Assembly (NCBI RefSeq): GCF_900292015.1
Contig: NZ_LR130759.1
Coordinates: 4,898,001 to 4,962,000 of the forward strand
Direction of reading: 5' to 3'
Source: Mycobacterium basiliense
GTDB lineage: Bacteria > Actinomycetota > Actinomycetes > Mycobacteriales > Mycobacteriaceae
DNA length: 64,000 nucleotides
Shown: positions 19,321 to 29,378 of the stretch, piece by piece
Layout of the letters: each line of letters begins with the position of its first letter
Position numbering within the stretch: position 1 is the stretch's first letter
Notes under the pieces: generated by a model
Seen by the model: only the letters and a program-made list of their open reading frames with translations
What the model was told of the DNA's origin: nothing
Database searches by the model: none
Translations under genes and position numbers: made by a program

Positions 19321-20204
19321 TACGCGTCCTTCTCTGTGTGCGGTACCCCAAGACCGGGCGCGAGCCGCTCCAGGGCGAGCCTAGCCAGTGGTAACTCGAC
19401 CGACAGCGCCTCACCCAACGACAGCGCCAAGCCCAGATCCTTTTCGCCGAGGTCCCGCGCATGGATAAACCCGTCGTACAGGAAATGGCCGGGCTCAAGG
19501 TCTTTGGTGTCATCGCGGAACATGATCGAGCCGGCACCGCTGGTCAGCTTGTCGGTATGGCGTACCACGTTGCCCAGATCCTGCAGGCTCACCCCACTTG
19601 CCTCGGCCAACTTCCACGCCTCACCAACTGCGGCATACATGGTGAAGGTGAGCATGTTGCGGGCGAGCTTCATCCGGGTGCCCGAGCCGGGCGGGCCGGC
19701 GTGTATCACCAACGAGGCCCAGCACGAGAACGGCTCTTTGACGCGGGCAAAGACCTCGTCACTGGCCCCTACCATCGTGGCCAGTTGACCTTTGCTTGCC
19801 GCTCCCGCGCCGCCGCTAACCGGTGCATCGATGACATGAATGCCGCGCGGCCGCAGTTCCCGGGCCAGGTCTTCGGCGGTGGTGCCGCTGATCGTGGAGT
19901 GAATAGCAACGATGGTGCCCGTTTTGGCGTGCGCCGCCAGGCCGTGCGCCCCGGCGATCACCTCACGCACCTGCTGGTCGTTCAGCACGGTCACGCTGAT
20001 GATGTCCGCGCTGGCCACATCGGCCACGCTCTCGGCCATGCGGGCGCCGCCTTCGACCAGCGGCATCATTGCCTCGGGCCGAACGTCGTAGACGACAAGG
20101 CCCCCTGGCCAATCGAGTAGCCGCATGGCCATCGGGGCACCCTGATTGCCCAGGCCGATGTAGCCCAGCCGCGGTTTGGTTTCGTTCTGGCTGCTTTCGG
20201 TCAC
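19320..20204 (-). CDS. 3-Hydroxyisobutyrate dehydrogenase-like NAD(P)-dependent oxidoreductase, Rv0770-like
   Basis: 294 aa beta-hydroxyacid dehydrogenase. N-terminal Rossmann motif 'LGYIGLGNQGAPMAMRL' (GxGxxG), substrate-binding 'DAPVSGGAGAASKGQLATMVGA', and the catalytic lysine region 'GPPGSGTRMKLARNML'. The family oxidises 3-hydroxy acids such as 3-hydroxyisobutyrate, tartronate semialdehyde or 6-phosphogluconate; the true substrate here is not known. Its ATG overlaps the stop of the upstream SDR gene (ATGA). Confidence 0.9.
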   Translation of the reverse strand: MTESSQNETKPRLGYIGLGNQGAPMAMRLLDWPGGLVVYDVRPEAMMPLVEGGARMAESVADVASADIISVTVLNDQQVREVIAGAHGLAAHAKTGTIVAIHSTISGTTAEDLARELRPRGIHVIDAPVSGGAGAASKGQLATMVGASDEVFARVKEPFSCWASLVIHAGPPGSGTRMKLARNMLTFTMYAAVGEAWKLAEASGVSLQDLGNVVRHTDKLTSGAGSIMFRDDTKDLEPGHFLYDGFIHARDLGEKDLGLALSLGEALSVELPLARLALERLAPGLGVPHTEKDA

Positions 20205-20953
20205 GAGCGGATGACCTGTCCGCCATCGACATTAAAGATCTGACCAGTGATCCAGTCCGCCTGATCGCTCAGCAGGAACAGACACATGCCCACCAGATCG
20301 TCGGGCGTGCCCATCCGAGACAGCGGAATGGTTTGCACCAGTTGTTTCACGTACTCGTCGGGTGTGACGGTCCGGGTGGCTTCGGTGTCGATCGGCCCGG
20401 GCGCGATCGCGTTGATCCTGATCTTCATGCCGCCCAGTTCACGAGCCAGCTGCTGAGTCAGGCCGTTCACGCCGACTTTGGCCAGGCCGTAGAAATTCGA
20501 GTACAGCCAAGCCGCGGTCGAGGATTGGTTGACGATGGCACCGCCACCCCTTTTGGCCATCTTCTTGTACACCGCACGGGTGCACACCAACGCCCCGTCA
20601 TGGTTGACGCTCATGAATTTCCGGTAATAGTCCAATGGCACCGTGAGCAGCAGATCGAGCTTCATGTCGCCGTAGATTGCGGCGTTGTTGACCAAGTAGT
20701 CGATACCGCCGAACTCACCGACGACATGATCGGCCATCGCCGCCGCCGACTCCTCGTCGGAAACGTCAACGGGCACATGAATCGCGGTACCGCCGTTGGC
20801 GACGATCTGCTTGGCCACGCCTTGGGCACCGCCGGCATTGAGGTCAGCAACCACCACTGACGCGCCTTGGCGGGCCAGTGCCTGAGCGTAGGCCGCACCG
20901 ATGCCCTGGGCTGCCCCGGTGACGATTGCCACCCTGCCATCGAATTGGCCCAC
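20201..20953 (-). CDS. Short-chain dehydrogenase/reductase, Rv0769-like
   Basis: 250 aa from GTG 20,953, chosen because GAGGAG lies a few bases upstream and the protein then begins 'GQFDGRVAIVTGAAQGIG', the normal SDR opening; the frame is open further but overlaps aldA. The NAD(P) motif is TGAAQGIG, then NNAAIYG. The catalytic serine is in 'IVNQSSTAAW' and the tyrosine/lysine pair in 'YGLAK' (YxxxK). The C-terminal 'IFNVDGGQVIRS' is standard. It lies 10 bp after aldA and overlaps the next gene by 4 bp. Confidence 0.92.
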   Translation of the reverse strand: MGQFDGRVAIVTGAAQGIGAAYAQALARQGASVVVADLNAGGAQGVAKQIVANGGTAIHVPVDVSDEESAAAMADHVVGEFGGIDYLVNNAAIYGDMKLDLLLTVPLDYYRKFMSVNHDGALVCTRAVYKKMAKRGGGAIVNQSSTAAWLYSNFYGLAKVGVNGLTQQLARELGGMKIRINAIAPGPIDTEATRTVTPDEYVKQLVQTIPLSRMGTPDDLVGMCLFLLSDQADWITGQIFNVDGGQVIRS

Positions 20954-20963
20954 ATTTTCTCCT

Positions 20964-22433
20964 CTAGTTTGCCGCTGTCGCAATAATTTTGGCTTCCAAA
21001 TACTCTTCGAAACCGAGCAACCCCATCTCGCGGCCGTTGCCGGACTGCTTGTAGCCGCCGAACGGGGCGTCGGCGGAATACCACACCCCACCGTTGACGT
21101 TCACCGTGCCGACCCGCAACCGCGCGGCAATTCCCGCGGCTCGTTCCGGATCGGCGCTGTACACGGTGCCGGACAAGCCATATGGCGAATCGTTGGCGAT
21201 TCGCACCGCGTCATCGTCGCCGTCGTGGGCAATCACGGTAAGCACCGGCCCGAAGATTTCCTCCCGTGCCGGCCGGGCATCGTTGGTCAGACCCGCGATT
21301 ACCGTCGGCTCAACGAAGTAGCCGACCTCCCGGTCCGCGGGGCGACCGCCGCCACACGCGAACGTCCCGCCCTCGGCGATCGCCAAGTCCAGGTAGCCCT
21401 GGACCCGATCCCGCTGACGTTCCGAAATCAAGGGCCCGCAGACGGTTCCGGCATCGGTTGGGTCACTCGGTTTGATCGATGACATGGTTCCGGCCGCCAT
21501 GGCCACGGCATCGTCGTAGCGGGCGCGCGGCACCACCAGCCGGGTAGTGATGGCGCATCCCTGCCCAGCGTGCATAGATGCGGTGAAGGCCGCCACCGAA
21601 CTGGCAGCGGCCAGATCGGCGTCATCGAGCACAACGAATGCCGATTTGCCGCCCAACTCCAGGAACACCTTCTTAATGGTGGCCGCCGCATCCACCATCA
21701 CGCTACGACCGGTGGCCGTGGATCCAGTAAATGAAACCATGTCCACCCGTGGATCTTTGGCAAGCAACGATCCAAGAGTGTGATCACTAGAGGTGACGAT
21801 ATTGACGACGCCGGGTGGAATGTCGGTGTGGTTTGCCATGATTTCTCCGAGGACGGCAGCGCACCATGGAGTGTCGGGCGCGGGTTTCAATACGACGGTG
21901 TTGCCCGCGGCCAGCGCCGGTCCCAGCTTGGCGAGGTTGATCTGATGCGGGAAGTTCCACGGGGTGATGGCGCCCACGACACCGACGGCTTCTCGGGCAA
22001 GGGTACGCCGGGTGGGGATGCCCATCGGCGATGCCGCTCCGAGATCCTGATTCCAGGCATAGGTTTCGGCGGCATCGGCCGCGAACGCCAGGTCGTCGAC
22101 CGGGCCTTCCAACTGTGCGGCCGCGGTGAGCATCCGGGGGGCACCCACTTCGGCGATAGTCAACTCGCGTAACTCCGCGATGTGTTCCCGCATCCCGGCA
22201 CGCAGCTGACGCACACACCGCACTCGCAGCTCGGTGTTGCGTGACCAGTCGGTGTCGTCGAAGGCGCGGCGCGCGGCGTCGATGGCGCGGCCCATATCCG
22301 CCGCGTCGGCATTGGCGGCGCCCCCCAGCACCTCCTCGGTGGCCGGATTGACGGTCGGGAAGGTGCCCGCGCCGCCCTCCGAGAGCTTTCCATCGATAAA
22401 CAGCGCACTGACTCCGCCGGCCAACAGGGCCAT
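20964..22433 (-). CDS. aldA: Aldehyde dehydrogenase
   Basis: 489 aa NAD(P)-dependent aldehyde dehydrogenase; ATG 22,433 gives the usual length. 'ITPWNFPHQINLAKLGPALAAGNTVVLKPA' forms the cofactor site, 'SFTGSTATGRSVM' is the NAD-binding turn, 'LELGGKSAFVVLDD' holds the general base Glu, and 'HAGQGCAITTRLVV' the catalytic Cys. First gene of the aldA-SDR-HIBADH-CMD-purD operon. The 212 bp upstream is shared with a divergent TetR gene and contains two GGACA-N2-TGTCC palindromes. Confidence 0.95.
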   Translation of the reverse strand: MALLAGGVSALFIDGKLSEGGAGTFPTVNPATEEVLGGAANADAADMGRAIDAARRAFDDTDWSRNTELRVRCVRQLRAGMREHIAELRELTIAEVGAPRMLTAAAQLEGPVDDLAFAADAAETYAWNQDLGAASPMGIPTRRTLAREAVGVVGAITPWNFPHQINLAKLGPALAAGNTVVLKPAPDTPWCAAVLGEIMANHTDIPPGVVNIVTSSDHTLGSLLAKDPRVDMVSFTGSTATGRSVMVDAAATIKKVFLELGGKSAFVVLDDADLAAASSVAAFTASMHAGQGCAITTRLVVPRARYDDAVAMAAGTMSSIKPSDPTDAGTVCGPLISERQRDRVQGYLDLAIAEGGTFACGGGRPADREVGYFVEPTVIAGLTNDARPAREEIFGPVLTVIAHDGDDDAVRIANDSPYGLSGTVYSADPERAAGIAARLRVGTVNVNGGVWYSADAPFGGYKQSGNGREMGLLGFEEYLEAKIIATAAN

Positions 22434-22480
22434 CTGATGCTCCCGCCTACGCACTGGCTGCGATAAGGACCGAGTTGAAT

Positions 22481-22492
22481 GGACACATGTCC
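22481..22492. promoter_or_regulatory. TetR operator candidate A (GGACACATGTCC)
   Basis: Palindrome GGACA-CA-TGTCC, 48 bp upstream of the aldA start. It is the exact reverse complement of the second copy at 22,640-22,651. Placed to control aldA by the divergent TetR protein. Confidence 0.6.
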
Positions 22493-22639
22493 GATATCTC
22501 CGTTTCGGACCATATCGCCAAGTGCCGATGTGACGCAAGAGCCGATCCCTCGCAGCACCGATCTGGCGTGCAATAACACCAGTTAATACGGCATTTTCGA
22601 GGGCAGGGGTTGCTTGATATCACAACCATCCTCTAGCTT

Positions 22640-22651
22640 GGACATGTGTCC
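22640..22651. promoter_or_regulatory. TetR operator candidate B (GGACATGTGTCC)
   Basis: Palindrome GGACA-TG-TGTCC that includes the GTG start codon of the TetR gene itself (22,646). Binding here would give autorepression of the cyp123-cyp51 operon. Confidence 0.6.
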
Positions 22652-23281
22652 AGCGATGTACTGGCCTCGGTCACCGAGACGGCCCAGCAGCAGGTCGGCG
22701 AAAGACCGCGCAACCGACGCCAAGAAGAGACCTTCCGCAAGGTGCTGGCCGCCGGCATGGAAACCATGCGGGAAAACACCTATACCGACCTGACAGTGCG
22801 AATGGTGGCCGCCCGGGCCAAAGTGGCTCCGGCCACCGCCTACACATACTTCTCGTCGAAGAACCACCTGATCGCCGAGGTCTACCTCGACCTGGTCCGG
22901 CAGGTCCCGTACTTCACCGACGTCAACATCCCCATGCCGACGCGAGTGGATCATGCGTTGCGCCACCTGGCTCTTGTGGTCGCCGACGAGCCTGAAGTCG
23001 GCGCCGCGTGCACCGCTGCGCTGCTGGGCGGCGGTGCAGACCCCGCGGTGCGCGTGGCCCGTGAACGCATTGGCGCCGAGATCCATCGCCGCATCGCATC
23101 GGCCATCGGACCCGGCGCCGAGACCGGCACGGTATCGGCGCTAGAAATGGCCTTTTTCGGCGCCCTAGTACAGGCCGGCAGCGGTCAGTTCACCTATCAC
23201 GAGATCGCCGACCGCTTGACCGTTGTGGTGCGACTGGTCCTGGCCGGCGCCGACCAATCCGACCACGGCGGTAACGCATGA
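22646..23281 (+). CDS. TetR-family regulator, Rv0767c-like
   Basis: 211 aa from GTG 22,646 (MSSDVLASVTE). The helix-turn-helix is 'NTYTDLTVRMVAARAKVAPATAYTYFSSKNHLIAEVYLD'. The C-terminal domain belongs to the TetR group that often regulates P450/lipid genes. Its stop overlaps the cyp123 start (ATGA), so it heads the TetR-cyp123-SDR-cyp51-ferredoxin-NTF2 operon. Two matching palindromes, one at its own start and one before aldA, make it the likely repressor of both divergent operons. Confidence 0.92.
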   Translation: MSSDVLASVTETAQQQVGERPRNRRQEETFRKVLAAGMETMRENTYTDLTVRMVAARAKVAPATAYTYFSSKNHLIAEVYLDLVRQVPYFTDVNIPMPTRVDHALRHLALVVADEPEVGAACTAALLGGGADPAVRVARERIGAEIHRRIASAIGPGAETGTVSALEMAFFGALVQAGSGQFTYHEIADRLTVVVRLVLAGADQSDHGGNA

Positions 23282-24510
23282 CCATCCATGTTGGCGGCCC
23301 AGAGCTGGACCTGGATCCCTACGACTATGACTTCCACGAAGATCCGTACCCGTACTACCGCCGGCTGCGGGACGAGGCTCCGCTCTACCACAACCGAGAA
23401 CTTGGCTTTTGGGCCTTGTCTCGGCACCGTGACGTGCATCACGGCTTCCGCAACAGCACGACACTGTCCAACCGCGACGGGGTTTCGCTGGATCCGGTGT
23501 CACGCGGACCGCATGCCGCCAAGACGATGTCGTTCCTGGCGATGGACGACCCGGCGCATCTGCGGCTGCGCGCGCTCGTCTCGAAGGGTTTTACCCCGCG
23601 CCGGATCCGTGAACTCGAACCGCGGGTGACCGAACTCGCAGTGCACCACCTCGACGCCATGCTGGAGAAGGCGACCAGTGGGACGCGGGGCTCCGAAACC
23701 GTGGACTATGTAGCCGAATTCGCCGGCAAGTTGCCGATGGACGTGATCTCCGAGCTGATGGGTGTGCCGGTCGCCGATCGTGACCAGATCCGGGCCATGG
23801 CCGACGGCGTCATGCATCGAGACGAAGGCGTCAACGACGTGCCGGCCTCGGCCATCGAGGCGTCCATCAACCTCATCGTCTACTACCAACAGATGATCGC
23901 CGAGCGCCGCCAGCGGCCGGCAGAGGATCTGACGTCGGCACTGCTGGAAGCGGAGATCGACGGCGACCGGCTCACCGATGACGAGATTCTCGGATTCATG
24001 TTTCTGATGGTGATCGCCGGCAACGAGACGACGACCAAACTCCTTGCCAATGCCGCTTTCTGGGGATACAAGAATCCTGATCAATTGACGCCGATCTACG
24101 CGGACTTGTCGAGGGTGCCGCTCTGGGTCGAGGAAACCCTGCGATATGACACATCCAGCCAGATCCTGGCCCGTACCGTCGTCGGGGAACTCACCCTCCA
24201 CGACACCACCATCCCGGAAGGGGACGTGGTGCTGCTACTGCCCGGTTCGGCGCACCGCGACGAGCGCGCCTTCGACAACCCGGACGACTATCTGGTCGGG
24301 CGCGAAATCGGGCCCAAGTTATTGAGTTTCGGTAGCGGGGCACACTTCTGCCTGGGCGCCCATCTAGCGCGGATGGAGGCCAGGGTCGCCCTTTCCGAGC
24401 TGTTCAAACGAATCCGGGGATACCAGGTCGACGAAGCCAACGCCGTGCGCGTGCACTCCAGCAATGTCCGGGGGTTCGCTCACCTACCCATCACGGTGGA
24501 GGTTCGCTAA
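23278..24510 (+). CDS. cyp123: Cytochrome P450 CYP123
   Basis: 410 aa haem-thiolate monooxygenase. I-helix 'VIAGNETTTKL', K-helix ExxR in 'EETLRYDT', haem loop 'FGSGAHFCLGAHLAR'. Orthologue by place and order of M. tuberculosis CYP123 (Rv0766c), whose substrate is unknown. It is translationally coupled to the TetR gene by a 4-bp overlap, and the SDR gene starts at the base after its stop. Electrons probably come from the 3Fe-4S ferredoxin three genes downstream. Confidence 0.94.
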   Translation: MTIHVGGPELDLDPYDYDFHEDPYPYYRRLRDEAPLYHNRELGFWALSRHRDVHHGFRNSTTLSNRDGVSLDPVSRGPHAAKTMSFLAMDDPAHLRLRALVSKGFTPRRIRELEPRVTELAVHHLDAMLEKATSGTRGSETVDYVAEFAGKLPMDVISELMGVPVADRDQIRAMADGVMHRDEGVNDVPASAIEASINLIVYYQQMIAERRQRPAEDLTSALLEAEIDGDRLTDDEILGFMFLMVIAGNETTTKLLANAAFWGYKNPDQLTPIYADLSRVPLWVEETLRYDTSSQILARTVVGELTLHDTTIPEGDVVLLLPGSAHRDERAFDNPDDYLVGREIGPKLLSFGSGAHFCLGAHLARMEARVALSELFKRIRGYQVDEANAVRVHSSNVRGFAHLPITVEVR

Positions 24511-25331
24511 ATGCCACGCTTCCAACCTCATCCGGACCGCAGGCCCGCGATCGTTGCCGGCGCCTCATCGGGCATTGGCGCGGCCACCGCGGTTGATCTT
24601 GCCGCGCATGGATTTCCGGTTGCACTGGGTGCGCGGCGGGTTGAGAAGTGTCAGGAGATTGCCGAGAAAATCCAGGCCGACGGAGGCGAGGCGGTCGCGC
24701 TACCGCTCGACGTGACCGACGCCAATTCGGTCAAGGGATTTGTGCACCGGGCCACCGAACAACTCGGCGATATTGAAATTCTCGTCGCCGGCGCCGGCGA
24801 TACCTACTTTGGCAGGCTACACGAAATTGATACCGAGACTTTCGAATCCCAGGTCCAAATTCATCTGATCGGAGCCAACCGGTTGGCCACCGCGGTGCTG
24901 GGCGGCATGCTCGAGCGCCAGCGCGGCGACCTCATCTTCGTAGGATCCGATGTGGCGTTGCGCCAGCGCCCGCACATGGGCGCCTACGGAGCCGCGAAGG
25001 CCGGACTGCTCGCGATGGTGACCAACCTGCAGATGGAGCTCGAGGGCACCGGCGTGCGAGCCTCGATCGTGCATCCCGGCCCGACGAAGACGGCGATGGG
25101 CTGGAGCATGCCGGTCGAGGCGGTCGGACCGGCGTTGGAGGACTGGGCCAAATGGGGTCAGGCGCGCCACAACTACTTCCTGCGGGCCACCGACATCGCG
25201 CGTGCCATCACCTTTGTCACGGAGACGCCCAGGGGCGGCTTCGTGGCGAATATAGAGCTGCAGCCCGAAGCTCCATTGGCTGCAACGAAAGAACGTCAAC
25301 AACTCAAGGTTGACGAGAAGGACCTGAAGTC

Positions 25332-25335
<4 letters not shown>
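24511..25335 (+). CDS. Short-chain dehydrogenase/reductase, Rv0765c-like
   Basis: 274 aa SDR. Cofactor motif 'AGASSGIGAATAV' (TGxxxGxG variant with A in place of T), then 'LVAGAGDTYFG' and catalytic 'GSDVALRQRPHMGAYGAAKAG', with Ser in GSD and Tyr/Lys in YGAAK. The position between cyp123 and cyp51 suggests it acts on an alcohol or ketone made by one of the P450s, for example a sterol intermediate; this is inference. Stop/start contact with cyp123 and a 4-bp overlap with cyp51 show a single transcript. Confidence 0.92.
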
Positions 25336-26908
<1,573 letters not shown>

Positions 26909-26912
26909 GACC

Positions 26913-27458
26913 ATGGCGTCGTTCGAGCGTGCAGAGCTTGAAGAGTGGGTGCAGTCCTGGCTCGAGGCCAACAAGGCCTGCGAAAGATCGGGCAATTGGA
27001 CGCTGCTGGCCGAGTTCTACGCCGCCGATGCCACCTACGGATGGAACATCGGCCCCAAAGAGGACGTGATGTGCGTCGGGATCGACGAGATCCGCGAGGT
27101 TGCGCTCGGCCTGGAGATGGAGGGGTTGGAGGGTTGGCAGTACCCCTACCAGAAGGTGATCATCGACGACCGGCAGGGAGAGATCGTCGGCTTCTGGAAG
27201 CAGGTTGTCGTCGACGCCGACGGCGGTCGGCAGGAGGTCTACGGAATCGGGGGTAGCTGGTTCCGGCTCAACGCCGACAAGCTCATCGAGTGGCAACGGG
27301 ACTTCTTCGACTTCGGCCATGTGCAGGCGCTCTACCTGGACCTGATGAAGGGTGGAAAGCTGTCCCAGGGTATGCAGCGGCGCATCGAACGCAGCCTCGC
27401 CGGCGAGCGCCTGCCCGGCTACTACCCGCTGGGCAAGACCCCTGTCCCGATCTGGTGA
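26913..27458 (+). CDS. NTF2/SnoaL-like protein, Rv0762c-like
   Basis: 181 aa from ATG 26,913, four bases after the ferredoxin stop. It has a helical cap 'LEEWVQSWLEANKACERSGNWTLLAEFYAADATYGWN', then a beta-sheet with 'YPYQKVIIDDRQGEIVGFWKQV', consistent with the alpha+beta cone fold of NTF2-like/SnoaL proteins, which bind hydrophobic ligands such as steroids or polyketides. No defined catalytic pair can be assigned. As last gene of the cyp123-cyp51 operon it may bind or isomerise the operon's substrate (inference). Confidence 0.8.
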   Translation: MASFERAELEEWVQSWLEANKACERSGNWTLLAEFYAADATYGWNIGPKEDVMCVGIDEIREVALGLEMEGLEGWQYPYQKVIIDDRQGEIVGFWKQVVVDADGGRQEVYGIGGSWFRLNADKLIEWQRDFFDFGHVQALYLDLMKGGKLSQGMQRRIERSLAGERLPGYYPLGKTPVPIW

Positions 27459-27617
27459 GCGGTCGCGGCGGGGTGGTCAACAGACCCAACCAAGCATTTG
27501 TTTTGTTAAACACGCTATGCTGGCGCGACAAGGGTGCCTGTGGCACCCGTCACTGCCCGGCATAACGGCGCGGGGCAGTTCTGATCAATTCAATGGCGAA
27601 ATGGGGTCAGGTCTAAC

Positions 27618-28745
27618 GTGAAGACAAAAGGCGCGCTGATCTGGGAGTTCAACCAGCCGTGGTCGGTCGAAGACATCGAAATGGGCGACCCCGTCAAAGA
27701 CGAAGTCAAGATCCAAATGGAAGCGGCGGGTATGTGCCGCTCCGACCATCACCTGGTCACCGGCGGTATCCCGATGGCAGGCTTTCCCGTCCTGGGCGGT
27801 CATGAGGGCGCCGGCATAGTCACCGAGGTCGGGCCCGGCGTCGACGACATCGCCCCCGGTGACCACGTGGTGCTGTCCTTCATTCCGTCATGTGGCCAAT
27901 GCCCGACCTGTCAGGCCGGCCTGCGCAATCTGTGCGACCTGGGTGCCGGCTTACTGGCCGGCGCGGCGGTCTCCGACGGCACCTTCCGCATCCAGGCCCG
28001 CGGCCAGAACGTCTACCCCATGACCCTGCTGGGTACCTTCTCGCCATACATGGTGGTACACCGCAGTTCGGTGGTGAAGATCGATCCGTCGGTCCCCTTC
28101 GAAGTCGCCTGCCTGGTCGGCTGCGGCGTCACCACCGGTTACGGCTCGGCGGTGCGCACGGCCGACATCCGACCGGGTGACGACGTCGCCATCGTCGGTG
28201 TCGGCGGGGTCGGCATGGCGGCGCTGCAGGGCGCGGTCAACGCCGGGGCGCGCTACATCTTCGTCGTCGAGCCAGTGGAGTGGAAGCGCGATCAGGCGCT
28301 GAAATTCGGCGCCACCCACGTCTACCCTGACATGGAAGCCGCGCTGATGGGCATCGGCGAGGTCACCTACGGTCTGATGGCCAAGAAGGTGGTAATCACC
28401 GTGGGTGAACTCCACGGTGCCGATGTCGACGCCTACCTGAACATCACCGCCAAGGGCGGCACCTGCGTGGTCACCGCGATCGGCAGCCTGATGGACACCC
28501 AGGTGTCCCTGAACCTGGCGATGTTGACCCTGATGCAGAAGAACCTGCAGGGCACCATCTTCGGTGGTGGTAACCCGCAGTACGACATCCCGCAACTGCT
28601 GTCCATGTACAAGGCCGGCAAGCTGAATATTGACGACATGATCACCCGTCAGTACCGGCTGGAGCAGATCAACGACGGCTACCAGGACATGCTGGACGGC
28701 AAGAACATTCGCGGCGTGATCCGGTTCACCGACGACGATCGGTAA
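27618..28745 (+). CDS. adhB: Zinc-dependent alcohol dehydrogenase, NDMA-dependent type
   Basis: 375 aa medium-chain dehydrogenase. The catalytic zinc region is 'AAGMCRSDHHLVTGG' with 'GGHEGAGIVTEVGPGV'. The structural zinc cluster is 'CGQCPTCQAGLRNLC' (four Cys). The NAD fold is 'VAIVGVGGVGMAALQGA'. It resembles class III-like actinobacterial NDMA-dependent alcohol dehydrogenases that hold the nicotinamide cofactor tightly and may use mycofactocin; that link is family knowledge, not seen here. Start GTG 27,618. The 159-bp gap after the NTF2 gene suggests its own promoter. Confidence 0.93.
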   Translation: MKTKGALIWEFNQPWSVEDIEMGDPVKDEVKIQMEAAGMCRSDHHLVTGGIPMAGFPVLGGHEGAGIVTEVGPGVDDIAPGDHVVLSFIPSCGQCPTCQAGLRNLCDLGAGLLAGAAVSDGTFRIQARGQNVYPMTLLGTFSPYMVVHRSSVVKIDPSVPFEVACLVGCGVTTGYGSAVRTADIRPGDDVAIVGVGGVGMAALQGAVNAGARYIFVVEPVEWKRDQALKFGATHVYPDMEAALMGIGEVTYGLMAKKVVITVGELHGADVDAYLNITAKGGTCVVTAIGSLMDTQVSLNLAMLTLMQKNLQGTIFGGGNPQYDIPQLLSMYKAGKLNIDDMITRQYRLEQINDGYQDMLDGKNIRGVIRFTDDDR

Positions 28746-28953
28746 CATCGACCGCGCGGCGAATTTGGGCCTGCGTGACCCGCTTTCCGCAGCTGTTGGC
28801 GCCGGGACGGACCGGCGCCATGACGGTGCACAACCGGGTGGTCATGTATGGCACCTGGGACGGTCGGCGGCCACGGCCCACCCGCGCCACCCAAGACGCC
28901 GCATACGGCGCGGGTGCCACGTGACGGCCCGTCACCAATGGAGAGGGAGAACG

Positions 28954-29373
28954 ATGACCCAAATAGCGCAATCACCGGCACTGGCCGCATCGCAAGCATC
29001 GTGGCGCTGCGTCCAAGTTCACGATCGAGAAGGTTGGCTCGCGCTCATGGCCGACGACGTCGTCGTTGAGGATCCGATCGGCAAGTCGGTTACCAATCCC
29101 GATGGCACCGGCGTAAAGGGCAAGGACGGCGTTGCCTCATTCTACGACACCAATATCGCGGCCAACCGATTGACCATCACTTGTGAGGAAACGTTCCCAT
29201 CGAGTTCGGAGAACGAGATCGCGCATATCTTGGTGCTGCGTAGCGAGTTTGAGGGCGGATTCACCAGTGAGGTTCGCGGGGTGTTCACCTATCGGGTCAA
29301 TGACGACGGGTTGATCACCAACATGCGCGGATACTGGAATCTGGAAATGATGAACTTCGGCAAGAAGGAGTGA
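28954..29373 (+). CDS. Ketosteroid-isomerase-like SnoaL protein, Rv0760c-like
   Basis: 139 aa from ATG 28,954, preceded by GAGAGGGAGA. Single-domain NTF2-like fold: long helix 'QASWRCVQVHDREGWLALMADDVVVEDPIG' and a curved sheet ending 'GYWNLEMMNFGKKE'. The early tyrosine/aspartate pocket positions of ketosteroid isomerase are only partly kept (D in VVEDP). The M. tuberculosis homologue is a steroid-binding protein of known structure. Lying next to adhB and the cyp51 operon, a role in sterol or similar ligand handling is plausible. Confidence 0.85.
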   Translation: MTQIAQSPALAASQASWRCVQVHDREGWLALMADDVVVEDPIGKSVTNPDGTGVKGKDGVASFYDTNIAANRLTITCEETFPSSSENEIAHILVLRSEFEGGFTSEVRGVFTYRVNDDGLITNMRGYWNLEMMNFGKKE

Positions 29374-29378
29374 ACCGG

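Noticed and set aside
17935-19788. 617-codon plus-strand frame
   Set aside because: It runs antisense through purD, CMD and HIBADH genes and has no recognisable motif.
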